Shown here: positions 6,894 to 14,386 of the stretch, piece after piece
Position numbering within the stretch: position 1 is the first letter of the stretch
Layout: each line of letters starts with the position of its first letter
NCBI GenBank assembly: GCA_002348225.1
Contig: DEAP01000094.1
Span: 1-20,081 of the forward strand
Length of the DNA stretch: 20,081 nt
Origin: Dehalococcoidia bacterium UBA2979
GTDB lineage: Bacteria; Chloroflexota; Dehalococcoidia; UBA2979
Direction of reading: 5' to 3'
The notes under the pieces: model-generated
What the model was told of the DNA's origin: nothing
Database searches by the model: none
Seen by the model: the letters and a program-made list of their open reading frames with translations, nothing else
Translations under genes and position numbers: made by a program

Positions 6894-8786
6894 ATGTCTT
6901 CGAGCGGTTATTTACGCGGGCGACGCATATCACGGAGGTCGGCGATTAGATCAGCTGGCCTAGTAGGAGCTGGTTTAGCTGGTGCGGCGCTAATTGGTTG
7001 TGGTGATAGCGATGAAGTAGCGGAGAGTTCTTCCTCATCCGCAGCTACCCAAGCTGCAACCCAAGCTGCTGCTGCCACCCAAGCTGCAACCCAGGCTGCT
7101 GCTGCTGCGACTCAGGCACCAAGTGGTGGCCCAAAGCGTGGTGGAATAGGTATTGCTCAGTCAGCGACAGTGTATGAATCCTTCGATTCTCAGAGAACTG
7201 TGGCAAGCCCGGTACTCGGTATAACCAGCCATTTCCAGAATAAGTTACTTCGTTTTACTAACCCAGATAAAGGCGAGGTTACTGGTGACCTCGTGGAAAC
7301 ATGGGAACAAGCTGATCCAACCACACTTCTCCTACATCTTCGGAAGGGCGTGAAATGGCACAATGACGGACCAGGTTCAAGGCACCCTGCTGCAAAACCA
7401 GGTCGGGAGTTTGTTGCTTCTGATGTAGTCTGGAACATTGAGCGACAGGCTCGAGGAACTCTAGAAGATGGTACCGAAGCATCCTTCGGTCGAAACGCTT
7501 ACTGGGGCAAGATCGCCAGTATTGACACTCCAGATGACTACACAGTTCAATTTAATCTGAATGCAGTTGATGCAACTTTCATTCAAGGACTTGCGAATGA
7601 GTTCAATTATTTCAATCAACCTGAATTGATGACCGCTGTTGAAGGAAAGCACACGGAAATTGACGCAGGTAATGTGATCGGGACAGGCCCATATATCCTG
7701 ACCGAATGGATTCCTGGTGAGCGAGTATCTGCTGTAGCTAACCCAGAATATTACATGGATAGACCATACCTTGATGGGTTTGTATGGATTCAGAACTTTA
7801 CTGACCCAGTGGCCTACCGTGTTGCATTTGAGCAGAAACAGGTGATGAGTTTTACGGACCCTGATCCGACTGTGACCCTAGCAATGAACCAAGCGGATCC
7901 AGACAACACAAATGTCAGGTATTCAGGTGTAGCAAATACAGTAGCCTGTTACACGAATACTAACCTTCCATTCTGGAACGATAATCGAATTACACGAGCT
8001 ATTGATATGTCGATCGATAGGCGACTTATCATTCAGCAGCTCCATGGAGGACTCGCGAAGCCATCAGGACCAGTTACCTGGATTCAGGATGCCTGGGCTA
8101 TTCCTCAGTCGGATCTTGAGACGACGCCTGGTTATCAGTCAGGTGCTGCTCGTGATAATGATCTTGCTGAGGCCAACAAGTTGTGGCAGGCGGCGGGCGG
8201 CCCTGACCATGGAGACATTGAATGGACTATCGCAAAATTGTGGTCTGACCGGGCGTCTTGGGCAATTACACCGGATTTGATTTCGGAGATGTTCAACACA
8301 GCCTTTAATACGAGTCAATTTAAGGGAGTGTCCAAGACATACGGCGAGATAATCCCGTCGTGGTTTGCCAAGACATTTGACCCATTCTTTGCATGGATTC
8401 CGAATATTGAAATACCAGATGCACGAGCTGATATGTACAGTGCTTTCCACTCGAGTTCAGCCAGTAATATCTGGAGTGTGAACGAGCCGGACAAGATCGA
8501 CAAACCTCTCGAAGATTCGTTGGCTGAGTTCGACTATGACACAGCTTATGAGCTGGTGAGAGGTGTTCAAGACTTCGCTATCGAGAACGGTCAGTTTGGT
8601 CGACACATCGCTTACAACTATGTGGTGCCAGGCCTGAGATGGAACTTCCTGAAGGGGCCATACCCTGAAGACCCAGCGACCATGTGGAGCTTCCTAAACG
8701 GAAGTTTGTGGGCTCACGGCCAGTGGAATGATACAGACGACCCATCTTGGGAAGGGGTATCGCAACCCACTCCAGCCTCTCTATAA
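6894..8786 (+). CDS. ABC transporter substrate-binding lipoprotein, family 5 (peptide/organic solute), Tat-exported
   Basis: This 630-residue protein has GGAGGG just before ATG 6894. The N-terminus RRISRRSAIRSAGLVGAG (10-27) is a twin-arginine signal followed by a hydrophobic stretch and lipobox LIGC, with Cys36 as the lipidated residue. A low-complexity Ser then Ala/Thr/Gln linker (about 45-76) tethers the mature domain to the membrane. The rest is SBP_bac_5: LVETWEQADPTTLLLHLRKG (133-152) and VIGTGPYILTEWIPGERVS (261-279) are hallmark segments. It captures oligopeptides or other organic solutes outside the cell and delivers them to the permeases encoded at 8883 and 9839. Tat export implies folding, or cofactor or ligand loading, before export. 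The mature part is larger than many E. coli homologues. The ligand cannot be predicted from sequence alone. Confidence 0.93.
   Translation: MSSSGYLRGRRISRRSAIRSAGLVGAGLAGAALIGCGDSDEVAESSSSSAATQAATQAAAATQAATQAAAAATQAPSGGPKRGGIGIAQSATVYESFDSQRTVASPVLGITSHFQNKLLRFTNPDKGEVTGDLVETWEQADPTTLLLHLRKGVKWHNDGPGSRHPAAKPGREFVASDVVWNIERQARGTLEDGTEASFGRNAYWGKIASIDTPDDYTVQFNLNAVDATFIQGLANEFNYFNQPELMTAVEGKHTEIDAGNVIGTGPYILTEWIPGERVSAVANPEYYMDRPYLDGFVWIQNFTDPVAYRVAFEQKQVMSFTDPDPTVTLAMNQADPDNTNVRYSGVANTVACYTNTNLPFWNDNRITRAIDMSIDRRLIIQQLHGGLAKPSGPVTWIQDAWAIPQSDLETTPGYQSGAARDNDLAEANKLWQAAGGPDHGDIEWTIAKLWSDRASWAITPDLISEMFNTAFNTSQFKGVSKTYGEIIPSWFAKTFDPFFAWIPNIEIPDARADMYSAFHSSSASNIWSVNEPDKIDKPLEDSLAEFDYDTAYELVRGVQDFAIENGQFGRHIAYNYVVPGLRWNFLKGPYPEDPATMWSFLNGSLWAHGQWNDTDDPSWEGVSQPTPASL
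7048..7107 (+). repeat. Tandem 30-bp repeat encoding the lipoprotein linker
   Basis: Two adjacent 30-bp units (7048-7077 and 7078-7107) are nearly identical, differing at one internal base and at the last bases. They encode the ATQAATQAAA-type linker of the SBP. Each unit has smaller CAAGCTG/CAACC periodicities, so the tract is prone to slippage in units of whole codons. Confidence 0.75.
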
Positions 8787-8799
8787 GCAAAATAAATTA

Positions 8800-8835
8800 G
8801 CGTGCGAGCTATAAAATTCTGTGTAGCTCGCACGC
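8800..8835 (+). promoter_or_regulatory. Strong intercistronic hairpin between SBP and permease genes
   Basis: Perfect 12-bp arms GCGTGCGAGCTA (8800-8811) and TAGCTCGCACGC (8824-8835) enclose a 12-nt loop, 13 nt after the SBP stop. No T-tract follows, so it is not a classic terminator. In binding-protein operons such hairpins commonly stabilise the upstream mRNA, or partly terminate, so that more SBP than permease is made. Confidence 0.75.
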
Positions 8836-8882
8836 GCGTAATATATCTGGCACAAGCTGAGATAGAGGTTTACTAATTAAGT

Positions 8883-9842
8883 ATGACTAATTACATCGTA
8901 CGTCGAGTAATTCTTAACTTGTTCGTCATCTACTTGGTCGGGAGCCTGATCTTCGTTCTCGTCCGACTTCTTCCAGGGTCGTTTATTATCCAACGATCCG
9001 GACTGGATCTAGCCGGTCTGACTGAGGAGCGAATTGCCTTAGCCAAAGCTGAGCTCGGACTAGACAAATCGATCGGGGAACAGTATGTCACGTATTGGGC
9101 TGATCTTTTGCGCTTAGATTTCGGCTTTTCTTTCGAAACCAGGCATTCTGTAGTGAGTGAATTGGCCGATGCAGTGCCATACAGTTTTGAGCTTGGGGTT
9201 GGGATACTTTTGGTGGGATTGACGATTTCGATTCCAGTGGGGATTATTTCAGCTGTTAGACAGGACGAATGGCAGGATTATCTGCTTCGTGGATTTGCAA
9301 TTATTGCTCTGTCATTTCCAGTCTTTTGGACCGCGGCACTTATCACCATTGCGAATCTAAATTTCGGGAGTCCGTTGCGTCTTGAAGTTATTGCACAGCC
9401 ACATGTATGGGAAGATCCGTGGGCGGCGATACAGTGGTATATCATTCCGTCTTTTTGTGGAGGTATCGCGGGGACTGCATCGATCATGCGCGTACTGCGG
9501 TCAGAGCTGTTAGAGGTGTTGCGACAGGATTATATTCGCACGGCACATTCCAAAGGCTTAGCTGAATCAACCGTGATCCTCAGGCATGCCCTGCAAAATG
9601 CGTTCCTCCCGGTTCTTACTTTGATTGGACTTACTCTCGCAAGTTTAATCACTGGCCAAATCATTCTGGAGAGTATGTTCAACATACCTGGGGTTGGTCG
9701 CGAGCTTATAGAGGCGATTTCTCTGAGGGATTACAGTATGGTGCAAGGTATCGTGCTTATGGTTGCGTCTGTGATTGTATTCACCAACTTAATAGTTGAC
9801 ATTTCGTACGGATACCTTGACCCGAGAGTGAGGTTCTCATGA
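8883..9842 (+). CDS. ABC transporter permease, DppB/OppB type
   Basis: This 319-residue integral membrane protein has the usual DppB start IVRRVILNLFVIYLVGSLIF (4-23) as its first helix. A periplasmic stretch follows that contains LTEERIALAKAELGLDKS and QYVTYWADLLRLDFGFSF. Further helices lie at about 105-122, 137-157, 243-263 and 286-306. The cytoplasmic EAA-type loop DYIRTAHSKGLAESTVILRH (216-235) docks onto the ATPase. It pairs with the DppC-type protein whose start codon overlaps its stop (ATGA, 9839-9842). It forms the inner-membrane channel for the solute delivered by the upstream lipoprotein. The ribosome site is weak (GAGG about 14 nt upstream), consistent with lower expression than the SBP. 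Confidence 0.93.
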   Translation: MTNYIVRRVILNLFVIYLVGSLIFVLVRLLPGSFIIQRSGLDLAGLTEERIALAKAELGLDKSIGEQYVTYWADLLRLDFGFSFETRHSVVSELADAVPYSFELGVGILLVGLTISIPVGIISAVRQDEWQDYLLRGFAIIALSFPVFWTAALITIANLNFGSPLRLEVIAQPHVWEDPWAAIQWYIIPSFCGGIAGTASIMRVLRSELLEVLRQDYIRTAHSKGLAESTVILRHALQNAFLPVLTLIGLTLASLITGQIILESMFNIPGVGRELIEAISLRDYSMVQGIVLMVASVIVFTNLIVDISYGYLDPRVRFS

Positions 9843-10825
9843 GTTCAGCCACTGACATCTTGATTGAAGATCCGCTTCAAGAGACGAAACGCTCAGGCCT
9901 CATTGGTGGTTTTTTTGGGGCACTTCAATCCTTTTATGTGAAAAAAACACTTGGAGCAGTCGGTCTCACTATAATCTTGGTACTTGTGATTGTAGCTGTA
10001 TTTGCACCTTTCCTATCTAGATATGACCCGTCTTTTACTTTCCAGTCAGAAAATCCTGATTATAAAACAAATCCAAGTATTGCTGATCTGGCGAAGAATT
10101 CAAACGCAGGCTCACCGATGATTGTGGCTCAGCTTCAACAGCCGGACTCGGAGCATTGGTTTGGAACAACTCGAGCTGGGAGAGATATATTCGCGAGGAT
10201 TATATATGGGACAAGAACATCACTAGCCGTGGGGATCATTGCTTCGGTTCTTGCAGTTGGACTTGGTATTTTTGTCGGAGGAGTGTGTGGTTATTACCTT
10301 GGTTGGCTTGACTTACTTGTTCAGCGTGTTATTGACACGTTGCAAGCCTTGCCTTCACTTGTGCTTCTGCTGTTGGTTGGTCAAACGTTTGAACCCTCAC
10401 TTACTAATGTCATCATCACTATGGGTGTGATTGGACTCCCGATCACCTCGAGACTGATTAGGTCAGCGGTGCTGGCAATAAGGGCAAGCACATTTGTCGA
10501 GGCAGCCGCTGCTCTTGGAGCAAGTGATAGCAGAATTATGTTCCGTCATGTGTTCCCGAACATAGGATCAGTTGTGATTATTTCATTCACGATTGGAATA
10601 GGCGCATATATTTTGTTTGAAGCGTCATTATCGTTCTTGGGAGTTGGGCCGATGGGTGTGATTTCTTGGGGTCGTATGGTTAATGAGGGACGAGCATCGA
10701 TTGATATTCACCCATGGATGACAGTATTTTCCGGCGCGGCCCTGTCCCTTACTGTGGTGGCGTTCAATCTGTTCGGAGACGCGATTAGAGATGTTCTGGA
10801 TCCACGCCTTAGAGGATCTCGATAG
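9839..10825 (+). CDS. ABC transporter permease, DppC/OppC type
   Basis: This 328-residue protein overlaps the DppB-type gene by 4 nt (ATGA), implying translational coupling. It has the N-terminal DppC helix (about 40-58), the family segment HWFGTTRAGRDIFARIIYGT (106-125), then helices at about 130-152, 168-181, 190-205, 245-266 and 298-312. The EAA loop FVEAAAALGASDSRIMFRHV (219-238) is the ATPase contact. The C-terminus NLFGDAIRDVLDPRLRG is typical. It completes the translocation pore with the DppB-type subunit. A DppD/DppF ATPase gene would be expected next but is absent. An MFS gene on the same strand follows after 266 nt. Confidence 0.94.
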   Translation: MSSATDILIEDPLQETKRSGLIGGFFGALQSFYVKKTLGAVGLTIILVLVIVAVFAPFLSRYDPSFTFQSENPDYKTNPSIADLAKNSNAGSPMIVAQLQQPDSEHWFGTTRAGRDIFARIIYGTRTSLAVGIIASVLAVGLGIFVGGVCGYYLGWLDLLVQRVIDTLQALPSLVLLLLVGQTFEPSLTNVIITMGVIGLPITSRLIRSAVLAIRASTFVEAAAALGASDSRIMFRHVFPNIGSVVIISFTIGIGAYILFEASLSFLGVGPMGVISWGRMVNEGRASIDIHPWMTVFSGAALSLTVVAFNLFGDAIRDVLDPRLRGSR

Positions 10826-10849
10826 ACGAGCGACCAGTTGTCCGTCTAT
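10822..10849 (+). terminator. Stem-loop overlapping the DppC-type stop codon
   Basis: Arms ATAGACG (10822-10828) and CGTCTAT (10843-10849) pair perfectly. Inside them GAC and GTC (10832-10834, 10840-10842) can extend the stem after a small bulge. There is no T-run, so it is a possible factor-dependent terminator or 3'-end protector that closes the importer operon. Confidence 0.4.
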
Positions 10850-11020
10850 AACGATTGACCAATCTGTAATGCGATTCGTTGCTGTTGTGAATTCAGCATT
10901 AGTCCGTAACAGGCACCCGCCCTTGGTAGATGGATTTATTGATTATGAACGCGGTTCGAATTGTGGTATCTGGTTTGTTCGTTAGCTCAGTTCGGGATTA
11001 CTCTTCATCCGAGGGGTTGC

Positions 11021-11068
11021 GATAGTTTACGGCATTGAGGGAGCTATCAGATCAGGCAATATGCCGTA
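11021..11068 (+). promoter_or_regulatory. Leader with competing inverted repeats upstream of the first DHA2 transporter
   Basis: TACGGCAT (11028-11035) and ATGCCGTA (11061-11068) form a perfect 8-bp dyad. It overlaps two alternative stems, GATAG/CTATC (11021-11025, 11044-11048) and GGCA/TGCC (11055-11058, 11062-11065). The structures exclude one another and end 23 nt before ATG 11092. This could be a two-site operator or an RNA switch in the leader. The rest of the 10850-11091 gap shows nothing else I can name. Confidence 0.35.
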
Positions 11069-11091
11069 TGCCAATTGGATGATCAATAAGT

Positions 11092-12810
11092 ATGGGTAGA
11101 GTTATCCAAGCACCTATAGTGACTAACGATTCGGGTAGATTCCCGTATAAATGGCGAGTATTTGCCGCGGTTGGTCTGTCGCTCTTCACATCCGTTATGA
11201 GTTTCTCGATGACCTTCGTAGCGCTGGCAGCAATCGCTGATGACTACGATATTTCACTTAGAACGGTCAGCTGGGTCGTCATTATTCAGTCAGTCGTTAT
11301 CAGCGCTTTAATGATGCCTATGGGGCGCTTAGGAGACATTGCAGGACGCAAGAAACTGCATTTGGGTGGTTTATTTCTGTTTGGACTTGGTGCCCTCATG
11401 ACAGCATTTGCTCCATCTTTTTCGATTCTACTCGTCGCGCGAGTAGTGACGTCGATTGGTAATGCTATGGGGCAATCAGTCGGCACAGGGATTGTGGTAT
11501 CAGCCTTTCCCGAAAGCGAGCGGGGAAAGGCAATCGGAAGCCAGACCACGGCTGTGGGACTGGGAGGCGCATCTGGTCCTATTTTTGCCGGTTTTATGTT
11601 GCAGTTTCTTCCTTGGGAGTGGATATTTATTATTCTGCTTATCCCCATAGCTGTTGCCTTTGTTGCTGGACTTGTTTTTTTACGGTCCGACCGTGACATG
11701 TCGGAGGACGCTAAAACTCCCTTCGATAAAGTTGGTGCCTTTCTCTCAGCTGGTGCGATCGTGTTACTTGTATTTGTGATTAATAATCCGGTGGGCCTGT
11801 CTTGGGTCTCTCTGGAGTTTCTGCTGCTTGGTATTGGCTTTGCGCTTATAGCCTTGGCGTTTGTGTTATTTGAGCTTCGAGTCAAGGCTCCGATGCTCGA
11901 ATTGAGAATGTTTAGGAATCGAAACTTTAGCCTGGCTGTGATTACACGATTGTTCGGATTTGGCGGAGCAACAGCTATGCGGTTTTTAGTGCCGGTCCTG
12001 TTAATAAGTCTACTGCGACTAAACGAGGCATTAGCCGGGGCTATCCTACTTCTTACTTCCATTGGGATGGCGATCGCGGCGCAGGCCGCGGGTCGATTGA
12101 CCGACAGATTCGGTCCGAGACCATTTGCGGTAGCCGGTTTTTTCTTAGCATTTGTTTCTTCAATGGCAATGCTCTGGGTCGGGAGAGAGACATCGCTCGC
12201 AGTTCTCGGGCTGATACTTTTTATAAACGGACTTTCAATGGGTCTTTGGAATGTACCTAATAATGCGGTAATTCTTGGTTCTGTGTCGGACTCTGAATTG
12301 GGCATAATTGGCGCGTTCACTAATTTGACGCGAAATCTGGGTAATGTGGTAGGGCAGGCATTATCGGCCTCTGTGGTGGCGATCGTGATGGTCAACAGTG
12401 GATTTGATGTCCCTTTGAGTGAGGTAGGCGATAATTTCCTTGCTGGGGAATCTTTTCTACGAGGAACAAAAGTTGCCTATGGATTGGTGTCGATTTTTGC
12501 TCTTATCAGCCTGGTTTTGGCAACAAGAACTCAGGCTGCGCGGATTGGTGTGAAGGCACGAACGCTTGACCTTGAAGATGGTTTAGATGATGTCGTGGCA
12601 CCCGCAGCGTTGAGTCGACCCTCCAGATTGGCACCCTCTTCACGTCCAACGGCAAAAATCATAGATACTTCTAACGAGAACTGGAATGACGCACCAAGGG
12701 ATGAGCACGTCCGGCAGGAACGAACGCAAGAGACGCGCCTACGCTATTGGTTATTTGGTCTACCAATACTTTTTATTATGGCCTTTGTTTTTCTGCGAAA
12801 CAGAAAATAG
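11092..12810 (+). CDS. DHA2-type MFS exporter (14-TM class) with extra C-terminal helix
   Basis: This 572-residue protein resembles EmrB/QacA-type H+-coupled drug or metabolite exporters. The first helix starts near 22 (WRVFAAVGLSLFTSVMSF). The MFS motif A is MPMGRLGDIAGRKK (75-88). RGKAIGSQTTAVGLGGASGP matches the family motif-C region. The core of 14 predicted helices ends near 478. A hydrophilic, proline- and charge-rich tail follows (479-549), and then an additional hydrophobic segment (about 552-569) ending in RNRK. Standard DHA2 proteins lack that last helix. The paralogue at 15916-17580 has the same design. The start ATG 11092 has only a weak GGA upstream. The substrate is unknown. Confidence 0.9.
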   Translation: MGRVIQAPIVTNDSGRFPYKWRVFAAVGLSLFTSVMSFSMTFVALAAIADDYDISLRTVSWVVIIQSVVISALMMPMGRLGDIAGRKKLHLGGLFLFGLGALMTAFAPSFSILLVARVVTSIGNAMGQSVGTGIVVSAFPESERGKAIGSQTTAVGLGGASGPIFAGFMLQFLPWEWIFIILLIPIAVAFVAGLVFLRSDRDMSEDAKTPFDKVGAFLSAGAIVLLVFVINNPVGLSWVSLEFLLLGIGFALIALAFVLFELRVKAPMLELRMFRNRNFSLAVITRLFGFGGATAMRFLVPVLLISLLRLNEALAGAILLLTSIGMAIAAQAAGRLTDRFGPRPFAVAGFFLAFVSSMAMLWVGRETSLAVLGLILFINGLSMGLWNVPNNAVILGSVSDSELGIIGAFTNLTRNLGNVVGQALSASVVAIVMVNSGFDVPLSEVGDNFLAGESFLRGTKVAYGLVSIFALISLVLATRTQAARIGVKARTLDLEDGLDDVVAPAALSRPSRLAPSSRPTAKIIDTSNENWNDAPRDEHVRQERTQETRLRYWLFGLPILFIMAFVFLRNRK

Positions 12811-12821
12811 ATTAAGTACTC

Positions 12822-13997
12822 TTAGTCTGAGAGCGATCGCCTACTCAGGTTACCGCGAGTTAGCAGCCACCCGGTTGCAAGGCAAATTAGAATCGCCCCA
12901 GAAACAACGAACCAAGTGATGGTGTCATTAGTTATTTGATAGACTGCGGTCGCGCCAAGTGTTGCTAGTCCCGCTGCCACTACCTGTATGGCCGTTGCGA
13001 GACCTTGTGCTGCCGCCTGGCGATCCTCGGGAGTGGATTCAGACACGAAAATGGTAGTGGACGCAAAACCCAAACCTTCGAAACAAGAACTGATCAGCGT
13101 TACAACAATGAGTGCTATCAATCCTTCAACCACACCGAAAAGAATACAGAAAGCGGCACAACTGAGTAAACATAAACACGACCATAATCTAGGCCCATAC
13201 TTCTGAGCCAGAGAGCCCCCAAATGGGGCTAAGACCGCAATTGGGATCACTACTACGGAGAGTGCCAGTCCGATCTGCCACTGACTTGCCCCGCGGACAT
13301 TCATTTCCATCACCCACACTGGTTCAAAGGCAGCAATCCATATCCAATATCCGGCCACGAAGAAAAACGCTCCGATTAGCTGTTTTGAACGCAACAAAGA
13401 GAATGAGAGTCTCCCTGCAGCATCCTGTCTACCCGGATCTGGCTTCGCTCGCCAAACGGTTGGGATGACTAGAAGCAGCATGATCGCTGTGACCCAGAAT
13501 GCTGTTTGGAAATCACCTAGTGCTGTGCAGATTGCTGCAACCAAAGGTCCTACGGCAAAGCCGGCCACATCCACAGCTCCTAATCGGCCAAGATTCCTTC
13601 CGAAGTTGTCCGGGTCCATCAAAATAATGGATCGCTTCACTGCTGGTGCTGCAGTGCCAAGGGCTAATCCATATATGGTCCGAGCAACCATGAATTGCCA
13701 TAATTCAGTTCCGACCGCGAGAATTAGTAGGGATATAACTCCCATGACCAGTCCGGCCCGTAGCAGAAGGGGTGACTTCCCTCGATCGGCGTATGGCCCG
13801 AGAACGATACTCGCGAATCCTGAGCCGAAGAAACCTAGGGCAATAATGAACCCAATTTGCATACTAGTGAAGCCGAGTTGATTCTGAAATTCGGCTATTA
13901 GCGCCATCACATTTCCGAGTCCAGATGTAAGAACAAACAGCGTCAGATAATATGGCAACAGAGTACGGAGCCTGAGTTTTGTAATTGAATTCGTCAA
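12822..13997 (-). CDS. MFS transporter (12-TM class)
   Basis: From TTG 13997 the protein has 391 residues. CTCC at 14008-14011 reads as GGAG on this strand, 10 nt before that TTG. An ATG at 14084 would give 420 residues, but it has no Shine-Dalgarno site, adds a segment unlike MFS N-termini, and takes in a dyad at 14045-14068. The body is typical MFS: LRTLLPYYLTLFVLTSGLG as helix 1, motif A-like GPYADRGKSPLLLRAG after helix 2, and GLALGTAAPAVKR near helix 4. A central loop lies at KPDPGRQDAAG, and a second-half GGSLAQKYGPR repeats motif A. It resembles DHA1/sugar-phosphate-type permeases rather than the 14-TM pair nearby. It converges with the first DHA2 gene 11 nt away and is divergent from the small gene at 14099. 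The substrate is unknown. Confidence 0.85.
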   Translation of the reverse strand: MTNSITKLRLRTLLPYYLTLFVLTSGLGNVMALIAEFQNQLGFTSMQIGFIIALGFFGSGFASIVLGPYADRGKSPLLLRAGLVMGVISLLILAVGTELWQFMVARTIYGLALGTAAPAVKRSIILMDPDNFGRNLGRLGAVDVAGFAVGPLVAAICTALGDFQTAFWVTAIMLLLVIPTVWRAKPDPGRQDAAGRLSFSLLRSKQLIGAFFFVAGYWIWIAAFEPVWVMEMNVRGASQWQIGLALSVVVIPIAVLAPFGGSLAQKYGPRLWSCLCLLSCAAFCILFGVVEGLIALIVVTLISSCFEGLGFASTTIFVSESTPEDRQAAAQGLATAIQVVAAGLATLGATAVYQITNDTITWFVVSGAILICLATGWLLTRGNLSRRSLSD

Positions 13998-14044
13998 GAC
14001 TTGCAGACTCCAGAGACAACTTGGCAAATTTCTACCACATAAAA

Positions 14045-14068
14045 TCCTAGCCCACGGATACTCTAGGA
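14045..14068. promoter_or_regulatory. Dyad TCCTAG-N12-CTAGGA in a divergent promoter region
   Basis: Perfect 6-bp arms (14045-14050 and 14063-14068) carry CTAG, a tetranucleotide that is rare in many bacteria. They lie between the divergent MFS gene (start 13997) and the small gene at 14099. It is a candidate operator for both, and its presence argues against the longer MFS start at 14084. Confidence 0.35.
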
Positions 14069-14098
14069 AGTAACCTACATACAAAATGGCCTAGTTCG

Positions 14099-14377
14099 AT
14101 GGATTGGAATTTATCTATGACAGACTCTCTGGCTGCCTTCAGTATTAATGGTGCCCAAGACAGGCGGCGTATAGAACTGCTCCAGAATCATTTATTATGG
14201 GAACTTGAGTACGACAGGACAGAACTTCTCCATGCTGAATTTGATTGTGACATATGCGCCACGATTATCAATTATGTGAGGAATTTTGATTCAGCCTATA
14301 AAACAGCTACAGGTGAAGAAAGGCAGTTTGAGGAAATTTTGGCCGAGTCAGAGCATACTGCTTCTGAGTTGGAATAG
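14099..14377 (+). CDS. Small acidic protein of unknown function preceding pdxA
   Basis: This 92-residue protein is soluble and acidic, with many Glu/Asp residues and two cysteines in DCDICATIINYVRNF. The C-terminal third (EERQFEEILAESEHTASELE) is probably an amphipathic helix. I do not recognise the family. A start at Met7 (14117) is equally possible, as GGA lies about 10 nt before it. The evidence for a real gene is its coding-like composition, its position, and its coupling. The stop lies 9 nt before the pdxA ATG, and the pdxA ribosome site AGGAG overlaps its last codons. It could be a small partner or regulator of the downstream enzyme, but nothing in the sequence proves this. Confidence 0.6.
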   Translation: MDWNLSMTDSLAAFSINGAQDRRRIELLQNHLLWELEYDRTELLHAEFDCDICATIINYVRNFDSAYKTATGEERQFEEILAESEHTASELE

Positions 14378-14386
14378 GAGAGATTG

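Noticed and set aside
10791..10985. 64-codon frame after the DppC-type gene
   Set aside because: It begins inside the permease gene in another frame, runs through the stem-loop, and has no ribosome site or recognisable feature.
10970..11010. tRNA-like text (GTTAGCTCAGTTCGGG resembles a D-arm)
   Set aside because: No acceptor stem, anticodon arm or T-arm can be folded around it.
11286..12395. Long minus-strand frame (369 codons) opposite the first DHA2 gene
   Set aside because: Its product is rich in Ser, Arg, Asn and Pro, as expected from the antisense of a hydrophobic protein, and it shows no domain; it is a shadow frame.
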